A DNA stretch of 5,638 nucleotides from Candidatus Methylomirabilota bacterium (GCA_003105305.1 PQAQ01000136.1:1-5638); one strand, 5' to 3'. Positions 1 through 5,445 are shown, numbered from the stretch's first letter. Made by a program: numbers and translations. The notes: generated from the sequence alone by a model not told the origin.

Positions 1-141
1 AGCAACGGCGGCAAGCCGTGGACGTATCTCCTCATCCCGCACGATGCCATTGCCGAACACATGACCCTCGGCGGATTAGCGAGCCACTTTATTGGCCCCA
101 AGCCCGGTTCACATTCCATTGACAGCCCTGCGAACGAGTAG
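1..141 (+). CDS. C-terminal end of a type III-like restriction enzyme subunit (partial)
   Basis: Frame 1 is open from the left edge to TAG at 139-141, giving 46 residues of a gene that begins outside the window. The stretch GGKPWTYLLIPHDAIAEHM resembles the end of large DEAD/DEAH helicase-nuclease proteins annotated as type III restriction (Res) or BPTD_3080-type restriction endonuclease subunits, where a 'GKPW-YLLIPHDAI' block lies close to the C-terminus. Such proteins translocate on and cleave foreign DNA with a partner methyltransferase. Neither the helicase motifs nor a methylase gene is visible here, so the type assignment rests on this one C-terminal block and is recalled rather than searched. 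The last 20 or so residues (after HFIGPKPG) look like a variable tail. Its final codons overlap the promoter of the next gene. Confidence 0.7.
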   Translation, partial: SNGGKPWTYLLIPHDAIAEHMTLGGLASHFIGPKPGSHSIDSPANE

Positions 142-147
142 GACAAT
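119..147 (+). promoter_or_regulatory. Sigma70-type promoter for the aldehyde dehydrogenase gene
   Basis: A perfect -35 hexamer TTGACA (119-124) is followed after exactly 17 bases by GACAAT (142-147), which matches 4 of 6 positions of TATAAT. Transcription would start near 154, leaving a leader of about 95 bases before the GTG at 250. The element overlaps the last codons and stop of the upstream restriction gene, so the dehydrogenase can be transcribed independently of it. No operator or riboswitch-like fold is evident in the leader, only a 4-bp GCAT/ATGC pairing near 151-167. Confidence 0.6.
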
Positions 148-239
148 CCGGCATATCGTTAAGATGCTTTGATTTCTAATTCAGACCGGCAGAATCCTGG
201 TGAAACGACGAGCGCAACCCACCATGGACCCTGTCGATT

Positions 240-244
240 GGAGG
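240..244 (+). promoter_or_regulatory. Ribosome binding site that sets the GTG start at 250
   Basis: GGAGG ends five bases before GTG at 250. The alternative in-frame TTG at 169 has no such site and would add 27 residues unlike an aldehyde dehydrogenase N-terminus, so this site decides the start. Confidence 0.75.
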
Positions 245-249
245 TCGGT

Positions 250-1758
250 GTGAACGCAGTAAGAAACGACCTGAATGTATCTCCCTCAACTCTGGCATTC
301 CTGGACAGACCAAAACACCTGTTGATCGGCGGCCGCTGGATGCCCGCGGCTTCCGGGAAGACCTTCGCCGTGATCGATCCCGCCACGGGACGCGAGGTGT
401 GCCAGGTCGCCGAAGGGGACAAAGAGGACATCGACCGTGCCGTCACGGCGGCACGGTGCGCCTTCGAATCGGGACCCTGGCCGACGATGACGCCCGCGGA
501 GCGCGGCAAGCTCATCTGGCGCATCGGCGACCTCATCCTCGGTCACCTCGAGGAACTCGCCGAGATCGAATCGCTCGACAACGGCAAGCCGCTCCGCGTT
601 GCGCGCGTGGCGGACGTGCCCCTCGCCGCCGACATGTTCCACTACATGGCGGGATGGGCAACCAAGCGCCATGGCGCCACCCTGCCCATCTCCGTCCTCT
701 ATACGCCGGGCGTGCAGTATCACTCCTACACCCGCCCGGAACCGGTGGGCGTGGTCGGTCAGATCATCCCCTGGAACTTCCCATTGCTGATGGCAGCCTG
801 GAAGCTCGCGCCGGCCCTGACCACCGGGTGTACGGTCGTCCTCAAGGTAGCCGAGGAGACCCCGCTCTCCGGGCTCAGGTTGGGGGAGATCCTGCAGGAA
901 GCCGGACTGCCCGATGGCGTGGTGAACATCATCACGGGCTTCGGCGAGACGGCGGGCGCAGCGCTCGTCGCCCATCGGGACGTGGACAAGATCGCCTTCA
1001 CCGGTTCCACCGAGGTCGGCAAGCTCATCGTCAAGGCCGCCGCCCACGACCTCAAACGGGTGTCGCTGGAACTGGGCGGCAAATCGCCGAACATCATCCT
1101 CAAGGACGCCGATCTGGACGTGGCGATCCCCGGCGCCGCCAACGCTATCTTCTTCAATCACGGCCAGTGCTGCAGCGCGGGCTCGCGCCTCTATGCCGAC
1201 GCGAGCGTCTACGACAAGGTCGTCGCAGGCGTGGCCGAGCAGGCGAAGAAAATCAAGCTCGGCCATGGTCTCGATCCCGACACCCAGATGGGACCGATGG
1301 TCTCCGAGATTCAGCGGAACCGTGTGCGCGGCTATCTCGAGGCGGGCGAACGGGAGGGCGCCCGCGCGGTGACCGGCGGCAAGGCGCGGGAAGGGGCAGG
1401 CTATTTTGTCGAGCCGACCGTGCTCGTCGATACCACACCCGATATGCAGGTCATCCGGGAGGAGATCTTCGGACCGGTGGTGGCAGCCATACCCTTCAAG
1501 ACACTGGATGATGAGCTCATCCGACAGGCCAACGCCACTGTCTATGGATTGGCCGCCGGCATCTGGACGCGCGACCTGAGCAGGGCCCATTCCCTGGCTG
1601 CCAAGTTGAAGGCCGGGACGGTGTGGGTCAATTGCTACAACATCTTCGATTCGGCACTGCCCTTCGGCGGCTACAAACAATCCGGCTGGGGCCGTGAGAT
1701 GGGCGACGCCGTGTTGGACAACTACACCGAGACCAAGGCGGTGACGATTCGGCTGTGA
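250..1758 (+). CDS. NAD-dependent aldehyde dehydrogenase
   Basis: This complete 502-residue enzyme is of normal family length (about 490-500). It oxidises an aldehyde to the carboxylic acid with NAD(P)+ in the cytoplasm. All landmarks are present: IIPWNFP with the oxyanion-hole Asn176, VVLKVAEETP with Lys199 and Glu202 (a Glu here favours NAD over NADP), the GSTEVG nucleotide loop at 252-257, general base Glu274 in LELGG, catalytic Cys308 in GQCCSAGSR, EEIFGP at 404-409, and the C-terminal PFGGYKQSGWGRE at 471-482. The KVAE block matches the ALDH1/ALDH2 pattern. The region around residues 160-300 resembles phenylacetaldehyde dehydrogenases (FeaB/StyD type), but substrate cannot be fixed from motifs, and no aromatic or amine catabolic genes lie nearby. 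It has its own promoter at 119-147. The gene is intact, with no frameshift. Confidence 0.95.
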   Translation: MNAVRNDLNVSPSTLAFLDRPKHLLIGGRWMPAASGKTFAVIDPATGREVCQVAEGDKEDIDRAVTAARCAFESGPWPTMTPAERGKLIWRIGDLILGHLEELAEIESLDNGKPLRVARVADVPLAADMFHYMAGWATKRHGATLPISVLYTPGVQYHSYTRPEPVGVVGQIIPWNFPLLMAAWKLAPALTTGCTVVLKVAEETPLSGLRLGEILQEAGLPDGVVNIITGFGETAGAALVAHRDVDKIAFTGSTEVGKLIVKAAAHDLKRVSLELGGKSPNIILKDADLDVAIPGAANAIFFNHGQCCSAGSRLYADASVYDKVVAGVAEQAKKIKLGHGLDPDTQMGPMVSEIQRNRVRGYLEAGEREGARAVTGGKAREGAGYFVEPTVLVDTTPDMQVIREEIFGPVVAAIPFKTLDDELIRQANATVYGLAAGIWTRDLSRAHSLAAKLKAGTVWVNCYNIFDSALPFGGYKQSGWGREMGDAVLDNYTETKAVTIRL

Positions 1759-1951
1759 GGCACCAGACATCTCCTCTTGTCCTGGCGCGTCTTGCATCGG
1801 CAGAAATCATCTTACCGGTAACGCCCGTCGTGGGCTATTTACGGGGCGCTCGGCCCGCACTCACAACAAGTGCCCGTTGGTAGAGATTTCCGGGGGTGCA
1901 CCGGTTGTGTGTGCGGACTTCTGGAGACGCCGCCACTTTTTGCGCTCTCGC
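1759..1951 (+). other. Intergenic gap of 193 bases, no gene
   Basis: No convincing coding sequence is seen on either strand. The frame of the downstream gene stays open back to a TTG at 1877, but those 25 codons read as low-complexity Arg/Cys-rich sequence with no ribosome binding site. A small hairpin, GCCC-gtcgt-GGGC followed by TATTT, lies near 1827-1844 and could be a weak terminator for the dehydrogenase, but four base pairs is little. No clear promoter for the next gene was found, so readthrough from the dehydrogenase promoter is possible. Confidence 0.4.
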
Positions 1952-2461
1952 ATGGACTTCGTATCGCACGGGCTGTGGGGCGGTATTGCTTTTGGACGGA
2001 CCAATCGGCGGAGCTTCATCCTGGCCGCGGCGTGCGGAATGCTCCCCGACTTGGTCCCGTTCGGACCCTGGCGCTTGGCGGTATTCCTCGGCCTGGCACA
2101 GCGACCGCCACATCATGGGTGGGAGCCCCCTGATCCGTGGAGCATCCCGACGTACGTCTATCGCCTGTACGATCTGACCCACAGTCTGGTCGTCTTCCTC
2201 GCCGTATTTGCCGTCATCTCGGTCCTATACCGAAAGCCGATCTGGGAGATCTGCGCCTGGGGACTGCACGTCAGCATGGATATCTTCACGCATTCGACCC
2301 GATTTTTTCCAACGCCGTTCCTCTGGCCCATTTCGTCGGTCGCAGTTGACGGCTGGCCGTGGGGGCAGTCGGCGATCTTCGTTCCCAACGTCATCCTTCT
2401 AGCGCTGCTCTACGCCTGGTTCTGGCGGCATTCATCCGGGGCGCGCCGGCGCCGTTCATAG
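1952..2461 (+). CDS. YdjM/DUF457-like 'metal-dependent hydrolase' membrane protein
   Basis: The product has 169 residues. The protein opens MDFVSHGLWGG and carries the polar residues typical of the YdjM-like (DUF457, LexA-binding inner membrane) family set between membrane spans: His6, Met-Leu-Pro-Asp33, Thr-His77-Ser, and Gly-Leu-His106 with Asp110 and Thr-His114-Ser. The His/Asp set is why such proteins are called metal-dependent hydrolases, but no reaction is established for the family as far as I know. Hydrophobic spans lie around 22-48, 79-93, 97-112 and 140-158, and the C-terminus ends in an Arg-rich tail (RRRR at 165-168), probably cytoplasmic. The ATG at 1952 is preferred because family members begin with this 'DFVSHG' block. 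No good ribosome binding site precedes it. It lies downstream of and codirectional with the dehydrogenase but with a long gap, so a functional link is not implied. Confidence 0.75.
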   Translation: MDFVSHGLWGGIAFGRTNRRSFILAAACGMLPDLVPFGPWRLAVFLGLAQRPPHHGWEPPDPWSIPTYVYRLYDLTHSLVVFLAVFAVISVLYRKPIWEICAWGLHVSMDIFTHSTRFFPTPFLWPISSVAVDGWPWGQSAIFVPNVILLALLYAWFWRHSSGARRRRS

Positions 2462-2498
2462 CGCGCACCGTCGCGTGGTAGGAGAAGGTCGCACAGAT

Positions 2499-2531
2499 TG
2501 CACCGATCCTGTCACTCGCAGGATCGGTGCA
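2499..2531 (+). terminator. Perfect 13-bp hairpin downstream of the YdjM-like gene
   Basis: TGCACCGATCCTG (2499-2511) and CAGGATCGGTGCA (2519-2531) are exact inverted repeats around a 7-base loop, starting 38 bases after the stop at 2461. Position fits a transcript end, but only two T residues follow on the plus strand and no U-run follows on the minus strand. It is therefore not a canonical intrinsic terminator. It could equally be a Rho-assisted end, an RNA stabiliser or a protein-binding palindrome. A weaker CGCCT/AGGCG pairing (2535-2539 with 2549-2553) follows directly. Confidence 0.55.
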
Positions 2532-2613
2532 TTGCGCCTGAGAACCTGAGGCGTTGAGACAGCCTTACGGCGCGCCCTAACCGCAATGCTTTTCACGAGA
2601 CAAGGTCAGATAC

Positions 2614-2651
2614 GAAGGGGCCGACCCCTGACTCGGGAGCTCGGCCCCTTC
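2614..2651 (-). terminator. GC-rich hairpin closing the minus-strand micro-protein gene
   Basis: GAAGGGGCCGA (2614-2624) and TCGGCCCCTTC (2641-2651) are perfect 11-bp inverted repeats around a 16-base loop that can itself pair CCC with GGG. On the minus strand it begins 15 bases after the stop codon of the micro-protein at 2667-2771, the right place for its terminator. Because it is symmetrical and sits in a convergent junction, it may serve both directions. Neither side has a T-run, so intrinsic termination is uncertain. Confidence 0.55.
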
Positions 2652-2666
2652 CTGTACGGCTTGCCT

Positions 2667-2771
2667 TCAACTGTGATGGTAGCGGCGCCACAGCATATAG
2701 CAAACCCCGATTAATGCCAAGGCCCCGACGACCGCTGCATCCGCATAAGGATTATAGAGAACACCCATCAT
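2667..2771 (-). CDS. 34-residue single-span membrane micro-protein
   Basis: A short frame of 34 codons plus TGA starts MMGVLYNPYADAAVVG, continues as one hydrophobic span to about residue 28, and ends in a basic tail (WRRYHHS). The positive tail predicts the C-terminus inside and a very short N-terminus outside the inner membrane. Translation signals are strong: GGGGGGAG (minus strand, 2783-2776) lies 4 bases before the first ATG and 7 before the second ATG at 2768, so either may be used. An ECF-like promoter lies directly upstream and a hairpin directly downstream, making a complete single-gene unit after the anti-sigma gene. I recognise no family, and function is unknown. The inferred role is an envelope-stress or regulatory small protein controlled by the neighbouring sigma factor. 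The main doubt is its size. Confidence 0.6.
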   Translation of the reverse strand: MMGVLYNPYADAAVVGALALIGVCYMLWRRYHHS

Positions 2772-2775
2772 CGCA

Positions 2776-2783
2776 CTCCCCCC
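2776..2783 (-). promoter_or_regulatory. Strong ribosome binding site of the micro-protein at 2667-2771
   Basis: GGGGGGAG on the minus strand precedes two consecutive ATG codons (at 2771 and 2768). Such a purine-rich site is much stronger than those of the larger genes in this window and is the main support that this short frame is translated. Confidence 0.6.
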
Positions 2784-2794
2784 TTTCTACCTAT

Positions 2795-2823
2795 CTAAAC
2801 CACAGAGGGGCGCGAAATGTTCC
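2795..2823 (-). promoter_or_regulatory. Putative ECF sigma promoter upstream of the micro-protein
   Basis: On the minus strand GGAAC (2823-2819), the hallmark -35 element of many ECF sigma factors, is followed by an 18-base spacer and GTTTAG (2800-2795), similar to the GTCTAA/GGTCTA-type -10 elements. The spacing agrees with RpoE-like promoters. A start near 2788 would leave a leader of about 17 bases carrying just the ribosome binding site. It lies 55-83 bases beyond the stop of the anti-sigma gene. The -10 lacks the C of GTC, so the match is imperfect, and assignment to the neighbouring sigma factor is inference. Confidence 0.45.
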
Positions 2824-2877
2824 CAAGTATCGACGGGAATATCCGAAGACGAAAAGGTAGCGCCGAGACGGGCCGGT

Positions 2878-3708
2878 CTAGCTTGGGGACAATACGGAAA
2901 TCAGCGTCGTTCCATGTTGGAGTTTTTCAACCAGAGGGGTCAGGTCGGCCTCTTCGGGATCGGAGACAAGCGAATAGATGAGCGATCCTTGCTGCCAATG
3001 CATCGTTCGAAAACCACGATGGACGGCCTGAAAGACCTTTCCTGTCAGACTCATCGGCTGTTCCGGAAACTGAATCCCCGCGCCGGGCAGGACAAGTAGT
3101 GTAATCGGCCGATTTGGCCGATGGTAGTAGGTCACGGTCAACACCTTTCGATGAAGTAAATAGCTCACGTGTCCGCCGACCAGACGATGCTCCTGATCGT
3201 CAGGGAATGAGAGCGGACCGGAGAAGTCGAGTCGCCTCTGATGCCTCGCCAGCAACGGTTGCAGTTCGGCAACCGGGATTTCCGGTATCGCCTCTCGAAG
3301 TCCGAGCCGAATATGCTCGTTGATAGCCTCTTCAAGCAGCGGCACACTCGTCTCTCGAGCAGACAGCATCCAGAGGTTGAGCGGCACGAGGACGAGCAGC
3401 GCCATCGCCGCCATGACGGCTATCGCCGCCAGGGGCTGACGTCGGAGGGTCTCCTGCAGGCGCGCGAACCAGCTCCTGGGTGCGGTGCGTCGCTCCAGCA
3501 GGCGCACCATCGCCTCGCGGAAGGCGTCCGGGGCGGCCGGCGCGCTTGCGCGCTCCCGAATCGTCACCCGCAGCGCCTCAGTCAGCTCCCACTCCCCCGC
3601 GCAGGCGCTGCAGGCCGCGAGGTGCGCCCGCACCTCTGCCGCCTCCGTGAGGCCAAGGGCGCCGTCCCGCAGCGCATCCACGGAATCTTTTACGATCTCA
3701 CATCTCAT
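2878..3708 (-). CDS. Transmembrane zinc-type anti-sigma factor
   Basis: The product has 276 residues. The N-terminus carries the zf-HC2 anti-sigma motif: Cys3, then after 25 residues His29-x3-Cys33-x2-Cys36 (HLAACSAC), which binds zinc and wraps the sigma factor in the cytoplasm. One membrane span lies at about 93-116 (LAAIAVMAAMALLVLVPLNL), followed by a periplasmic domain of about 155 residues. Its part from about 175 to 260 (GGHVSYLLHRK, HRGFRTMHWQQGSLIYSLVSD) resembles the conserved sensor region of many transmembrane anti-sigma factors. It should sequester the adjacent ECF sigma factor and respond to an envelope signal. The ATG at 3708 is chosen because AGGTGA lies 5 bases upstream and it puts Cys3 at the usual place. 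An in-frame GTG at 3729 with AAGGG nearby is an alternative adding 7 residues. It overlaps the sigma gene by 11 bases, so translation is probably coupled. Confidence 0.9.
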   Translation of the reverse strand: MRCEIVKDSVDALRDGALGLTEAAEVRAHLAACSACAGEWELTEALRVTIRERASAPAAPDAFREAMVRLLERRTAPRSWFARLQETLRRQPLAAIAVMAAMALLVLVPLNLWMLSARETSVPLLEEAINEHIRLGLREAIPEIPVAELQPLLARHQRRLDFSGPLSFPDDQEHRLVGGHVSYLLHRKVLTVTYYHRPNRPITLLVLPGAGIQFPEQPMSLTGKVFQAVHRGFRTMHWQQGSLIYSLVSDPEEADLTPLVEKLQHGTTLISVLSPS

Positions 3709-4261
3709 CGTCGTCACCTGGGCTTGCACGATACCCTTGCAGCTTCTCGCGGAGCATCAGCCGCCCCCTCGAAAGGCGCGACTTGACGGTGCCGTCCGGA
3801 ACAGCCAGGATCGCAGCCGTCTCCTTCAGCGAAAAACTGTATAGGTCAAAGAGCAGGACCGCACTCCGATACTCCTCCGGCAGCGCCCTAAGCGCCTCAT
3901 CCAGGTCCTTCTGCAACGCCGAACGAATGACGTCCATCTCAACCGCCCACGCCCGCTCTTGAAGCTTCGGACTATCAGAAAAGGTATCGGACAGTACCTC
4001 CCTTTTCGCCAAGTGGTGGCGTCGCAACCACTCATGTTTCAATATACTAAAGAGCCACGCCTTCAGATTGGTTCCAGATTCAAATTGATGAGCGGATCGA
4101 AGGGCGCGGAGGCAGGTCTCTTGCACCAGGTCCTCAATCTCCTCCCGACGATGCGTCAGCCACCATGCGAAGCTATACAGGGCATCGAGGTGTGTGAGCA
4201 ACGACCGGCAAAACCGATCCTTTTCGTCTTCGGTCAGCGAGACTCGATCCATGGCACACAT
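3698..4261 (-). CDS. ECF-type RNA polymerase sigma factor
   Basis: The product has 187 residues, typical for the ECF class, with only the sigma2 and sigma4 domains. Region 2 spans about 22-88: EEIEDLVQETCLRAL (40-54) is the core-binding helix, and NLKAWLFSILKHEWLRR (65-81) belongs to the -10 recognition part. Region 4 spans about 122-174 with ALRALPEEYRSAVLLF, SLKETAAILAVPDGTVKSRLSRGR forming the helix-turn-helix that reads the -35 element. It directs RNA polymerase to a stress regulon when released by the anti-sigma factor encoded next to it. The start is uncertain. ATG at 4261 lies 10 bases after the DUF1614 stop, ATG at 4252 is close behind, and a TTG at 4291 would overlap DUF1614. None has a strong ribosome binding site, consistent with translational coupling. 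The acidic end (GDDDEM) overlaps the anti-sigma start. Confidence 0.93.
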   Translation of the reverse strand: MCAMDRVSLTEDEKDRFCRSLLTHLDALYSFAWWLTHRREEIEDLVQETCLRALRSAHQFESGTNLKAWLFSILKHEWLRRHHLAKREVLSDTFSDSPKLQERAWAVEMDVIRSALQKDLDEALRALPEEYRSAVLLFDLYSFSLKETAAILAVPDGTVKSRLSRGRLMLREKLQGYRASPGDDDEM

Positions 4262-4271
4262 CGCCACGTCA

Positions 4272-4955
4272 TCAGGCCAGCAGAACGGCAATGATTCCCG
4301 TCAAGAAGATCCCATCGAAGGTCCCAGCCCCTCCAATGGACGCGATCGGCGCGCCAAGTCCGTGGATCTTGTCGAGGTTCAACAGATCCGCTCCAATCAA
4401 CGTCCCCAGACTTCCGGCGATATAGGCCATGGCTGGGGCTCTGCTTTGCGCCAATACGAGGGAGGCGCCGGCAGCCGCCAACGGCGGAACAAAGATCGGC
4501 ACGGCAATTCCCACCCCCCTCACGGGATGCGCCATCACATGGACAATCGCTGTCACGAAGGCGACGGCAATGAGATTTCGACCCCACATCCCATGTCTCA
4601 GCAGGAGATACAGCGACAGGAGCGTCGGAATCACCGCTCCGCCGACGTTGATGGCGACAACTGTTCGCGGCCATTCCTGAACGAGCGGAACAATGTAGCG
4701 CATGCCGAAGAAGGTAATCTCCTGATTCGACAGCACTCGCTCGGCGGGCAACTCGGTAACGGGGATATTGATGGAGCTGCCCAACAACGAGAGTAACAGC
4801 AAGGTAAAGACGTATCGCCGGTTGATGCCGATCTTCTCGTAGGCGTACCGGAGTACGCCGATCTCGATCATGGTGATCAAGAGGGCGATAAGCAGGAAGA
4901 AGAGGATAGCAAACGGCAGGGCTAAGGGGAAAAAGTGGGGGCTCGAGGGTCGCAC
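4272..4955 (-). CDS. DUF1614 integral membrane protein
   Basis: The product has 227 residues and is very hydrophobic, with about six or seven spans (roughly 10-35, 47-64, 98-119, 127-144, 148-170, 175-192, 205-226). The blocks YAYEKIGINRR (38-47), LLLLSLLGSSINIPV (52-66), HPVRGVGIAVP (143-153), LGTLIGADLLNLDKI (183-197) and GGAGTFDGIFLTGIIAVLLA (208-227) match what I recall of DUF1614, a family with no established function. Its conserved Asp, His and Arg within or near membrane spans hint at transport or intramembrane chemistry, but that is only a guess. The GTG at 4955 is preferred over TTG at 4961 because GGGAG sits 6 bases upstream. It is the first gene of the cluster with the sigma and anti-sigma genes, 10 bases before the sigma factor, so it may share the stress response as sensor or effector. 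Confidence 0.85.
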   Translation of the reverse strand: MRPSSPHFFPLALPFAILFFLLIALLITMIEIGVLRYAYEKIGINRRYVFTLLLLSLLGSSINIPVTELPAERVLSNQEITFFGMRYIVPLVQEWPRTVVAINVGGAVIPTLLSLYLLLRHGMWGRNLIAVAFVTAIVHVMAHPVRGVGIAVPIFVPPLAAAGASLVLAQSRAPAMAYIAGSLGTLIGADLLNLDKIHGLGAPIASIGGAGTFDGIFLTGIIAVLLA

Positions 4956-4961
4956 GGCCAA

Positions 4962-4966
4962 CTCCC
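4962..4966 (-). promoter_or_regulatory. Ribosome binding site that sets the GTG start at 4955
   Basis: GGGAG on the minus strand lies 6 bases before GTG at 4955 but directly against the alternative TTG at 4961, where it would be too close to work. It therefore decides the DUF1614 start. Confidence 0.6.
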
Positions 4967-5240
4967 TACCGACACATAACGGTCATCGTCTGGAGACGGG
5001 CACAGTGTCCTACTTCACCCTACTGCGTTTTTCGCTGTTGTGCAAACTCGGGTCGAAAAGGCGACAAGACGCCGTCGAGGAGGACGCGATGCCGCCGAGG
5101 AAGATGCGGGTCGTGACTGACGGGTCCTATACCCTTGAACTCTTGAAGTCGCCGAGCGAGGTCTTGTCTGTCTGCTTCCCACTCCACCACAGGGAGTCGT
5201 GCGCGCCGACAGCCTCAAGCGGTATCCGCACAAACGCACC
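4967..5240 (-). other. Gap of about 275 bases between micro-protein and DUF1614 genes
   Basis: No convincing gene is seen on the minus strand. The open frame at 5239-5015 is Arg/Ser/Thr-rich and looks non-coding. The gap holds a 20-bp tandem repeat (5068-5107). It also has a weak candidate promoter for the DUF1614-sigma-anti-sigma cluster: TTGCAC (5045-5040), 17 bases, TAGGGT (5022-5017), each hexamer matching only 3 of 6 consensus positions. It contains no GGAAC element, so there is no sign here that the sigma factor drives its own cluster. An operon leader or small RNA is possible but nothing specific supports one. Confidence 0.35.
5068..5107. repeat. Two-copy 20-bp tandem repeat
   Basis: Copies GACGCCGTCGAGGAGGACGC (5068-5087) and GATGCCGCCGAGGAAGATGC (5088-5107) are directly adjacent and match at 16 of 20 positions. 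All four differences are transitions. The unit length is not a multiple of three, which argues against a coding origin. Confidence 0.6.
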
Positions 5241-5348
5241 TTACTTCCGAGCGAGAATCCGAAAGATGATCCACCACACGCCGTAACCGATGACTAAGAC
5301 ACCGATCACGACCGCCCAAATAATACCGTCCGTATCAAGTCCGAACAT
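5241..5348 (-). CDS. 35-residue single-span membrane micro-protein
   Basis: A frame of 35 codons plus TAA begins MFGLDTDGIIWAVVIGVL, continues with VIGYGVWWIIFRILARK, and so forms one strong membrane span (about 9-30) with an acidic N-terminus (Asp5, Asp7) and a basic C-terminus (Arg30, Arg34, Lys35). This predicts N-out, C-in topology. AGAGG (minus strand, 5360-5356) sits 7 bases before the ATG, and a TTG directly in front of it could also serve as start. It lies about 100 bases downstream of the rnpB 3' end, with a candidate promoter between. I recognise no family. It is similar in size and layout to the micro-protein at 2667-2771 (short acidic head, AVV...G..L..IG span, aromatic/Arg exit). 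An overlapping plus-strand frame (5089-5286) competes with it but looks less protein-like. Confidence 0.55.
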   Translation of the reverse strand: MFGLDTDGIIWAVVIGVLVIGYGVWWIIFRILARK

Positions 5349-5384
5349 CAAGACACCTCTCACCGTAAGGGATTACAGATCACA

Positions 5385-5415
5385 ATTATGCTAAGCCCGC
5401 TTACCGTCCTGTAAA
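5385..5415 (-). promoter_or_regulatory. Candidate sigma70 promoter for the micro-protein at 5241-5348
   Basis: On the minus strand TTTACA (5415-5410) and CATAAT (5390-5385) are separated by 19 bases, slightly long for a sigma70 promoter. Hexamer quality is good, the surroundings are AT-rich compared with the rest of the window, and the site lies between the rnpB 3' end and the small gene. Transcription would begin near 5378, about 30 bases before the ATG. Confidence 0.4.
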
Positions 5416-5445
5416 GCCTTGTAACTCATTAATTGTGTTGAGATA

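Noticed and set aside
169..249. N-terminal extension of the dehydrogenase from TTG at 169
   Set aside because: There is no ribosome binding site, its residues do not resemble the family, and GTG at 250 has GGAGG at ideal spacing.
286..1797. A 503-codon open frame on the minus strand opposite the aldehyde dehydrogenase
   Set aside because: It is the mirror of a high-GC coding region. The translation is rich in Arg, His and Gly with no recognisable domain, while the plus strand carries every dehydrogenase motif.
2291..2319. GGAAC-N18-GTCGAA on the minus strand within the YdjM-like gene
   Set aside because: It is antisense inside a coding region, pointing at no gene, and is best explained by codon composition.
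3241..3786. Open frame of 181 codons on the plus strand opposite the anti-sigma and sigma genes
   Set aside because: The translation is dominated by Arg, Gln and His with no fold-like pattern. The opposite strand encodes a clear zinc anti-sigma motif and membrane span.
3795..3821. GGAAC-N16-GTCTCC on the plus strand, resembling an ECF promoter inside the sigma gene
   Set aside because: It lies in the middle of a coding region on the antisense strand with no gene downstream to drive, and short GGAAC matches are expected by chance in coding DNA.
2440..4353. Three copies of GGCGCGCC (near 2440, 2569 and 4346)
   Set aside because: An 8-base GC-only palindrome is expected repeatedly in DNA of this composition, and the copies share no flanking context.
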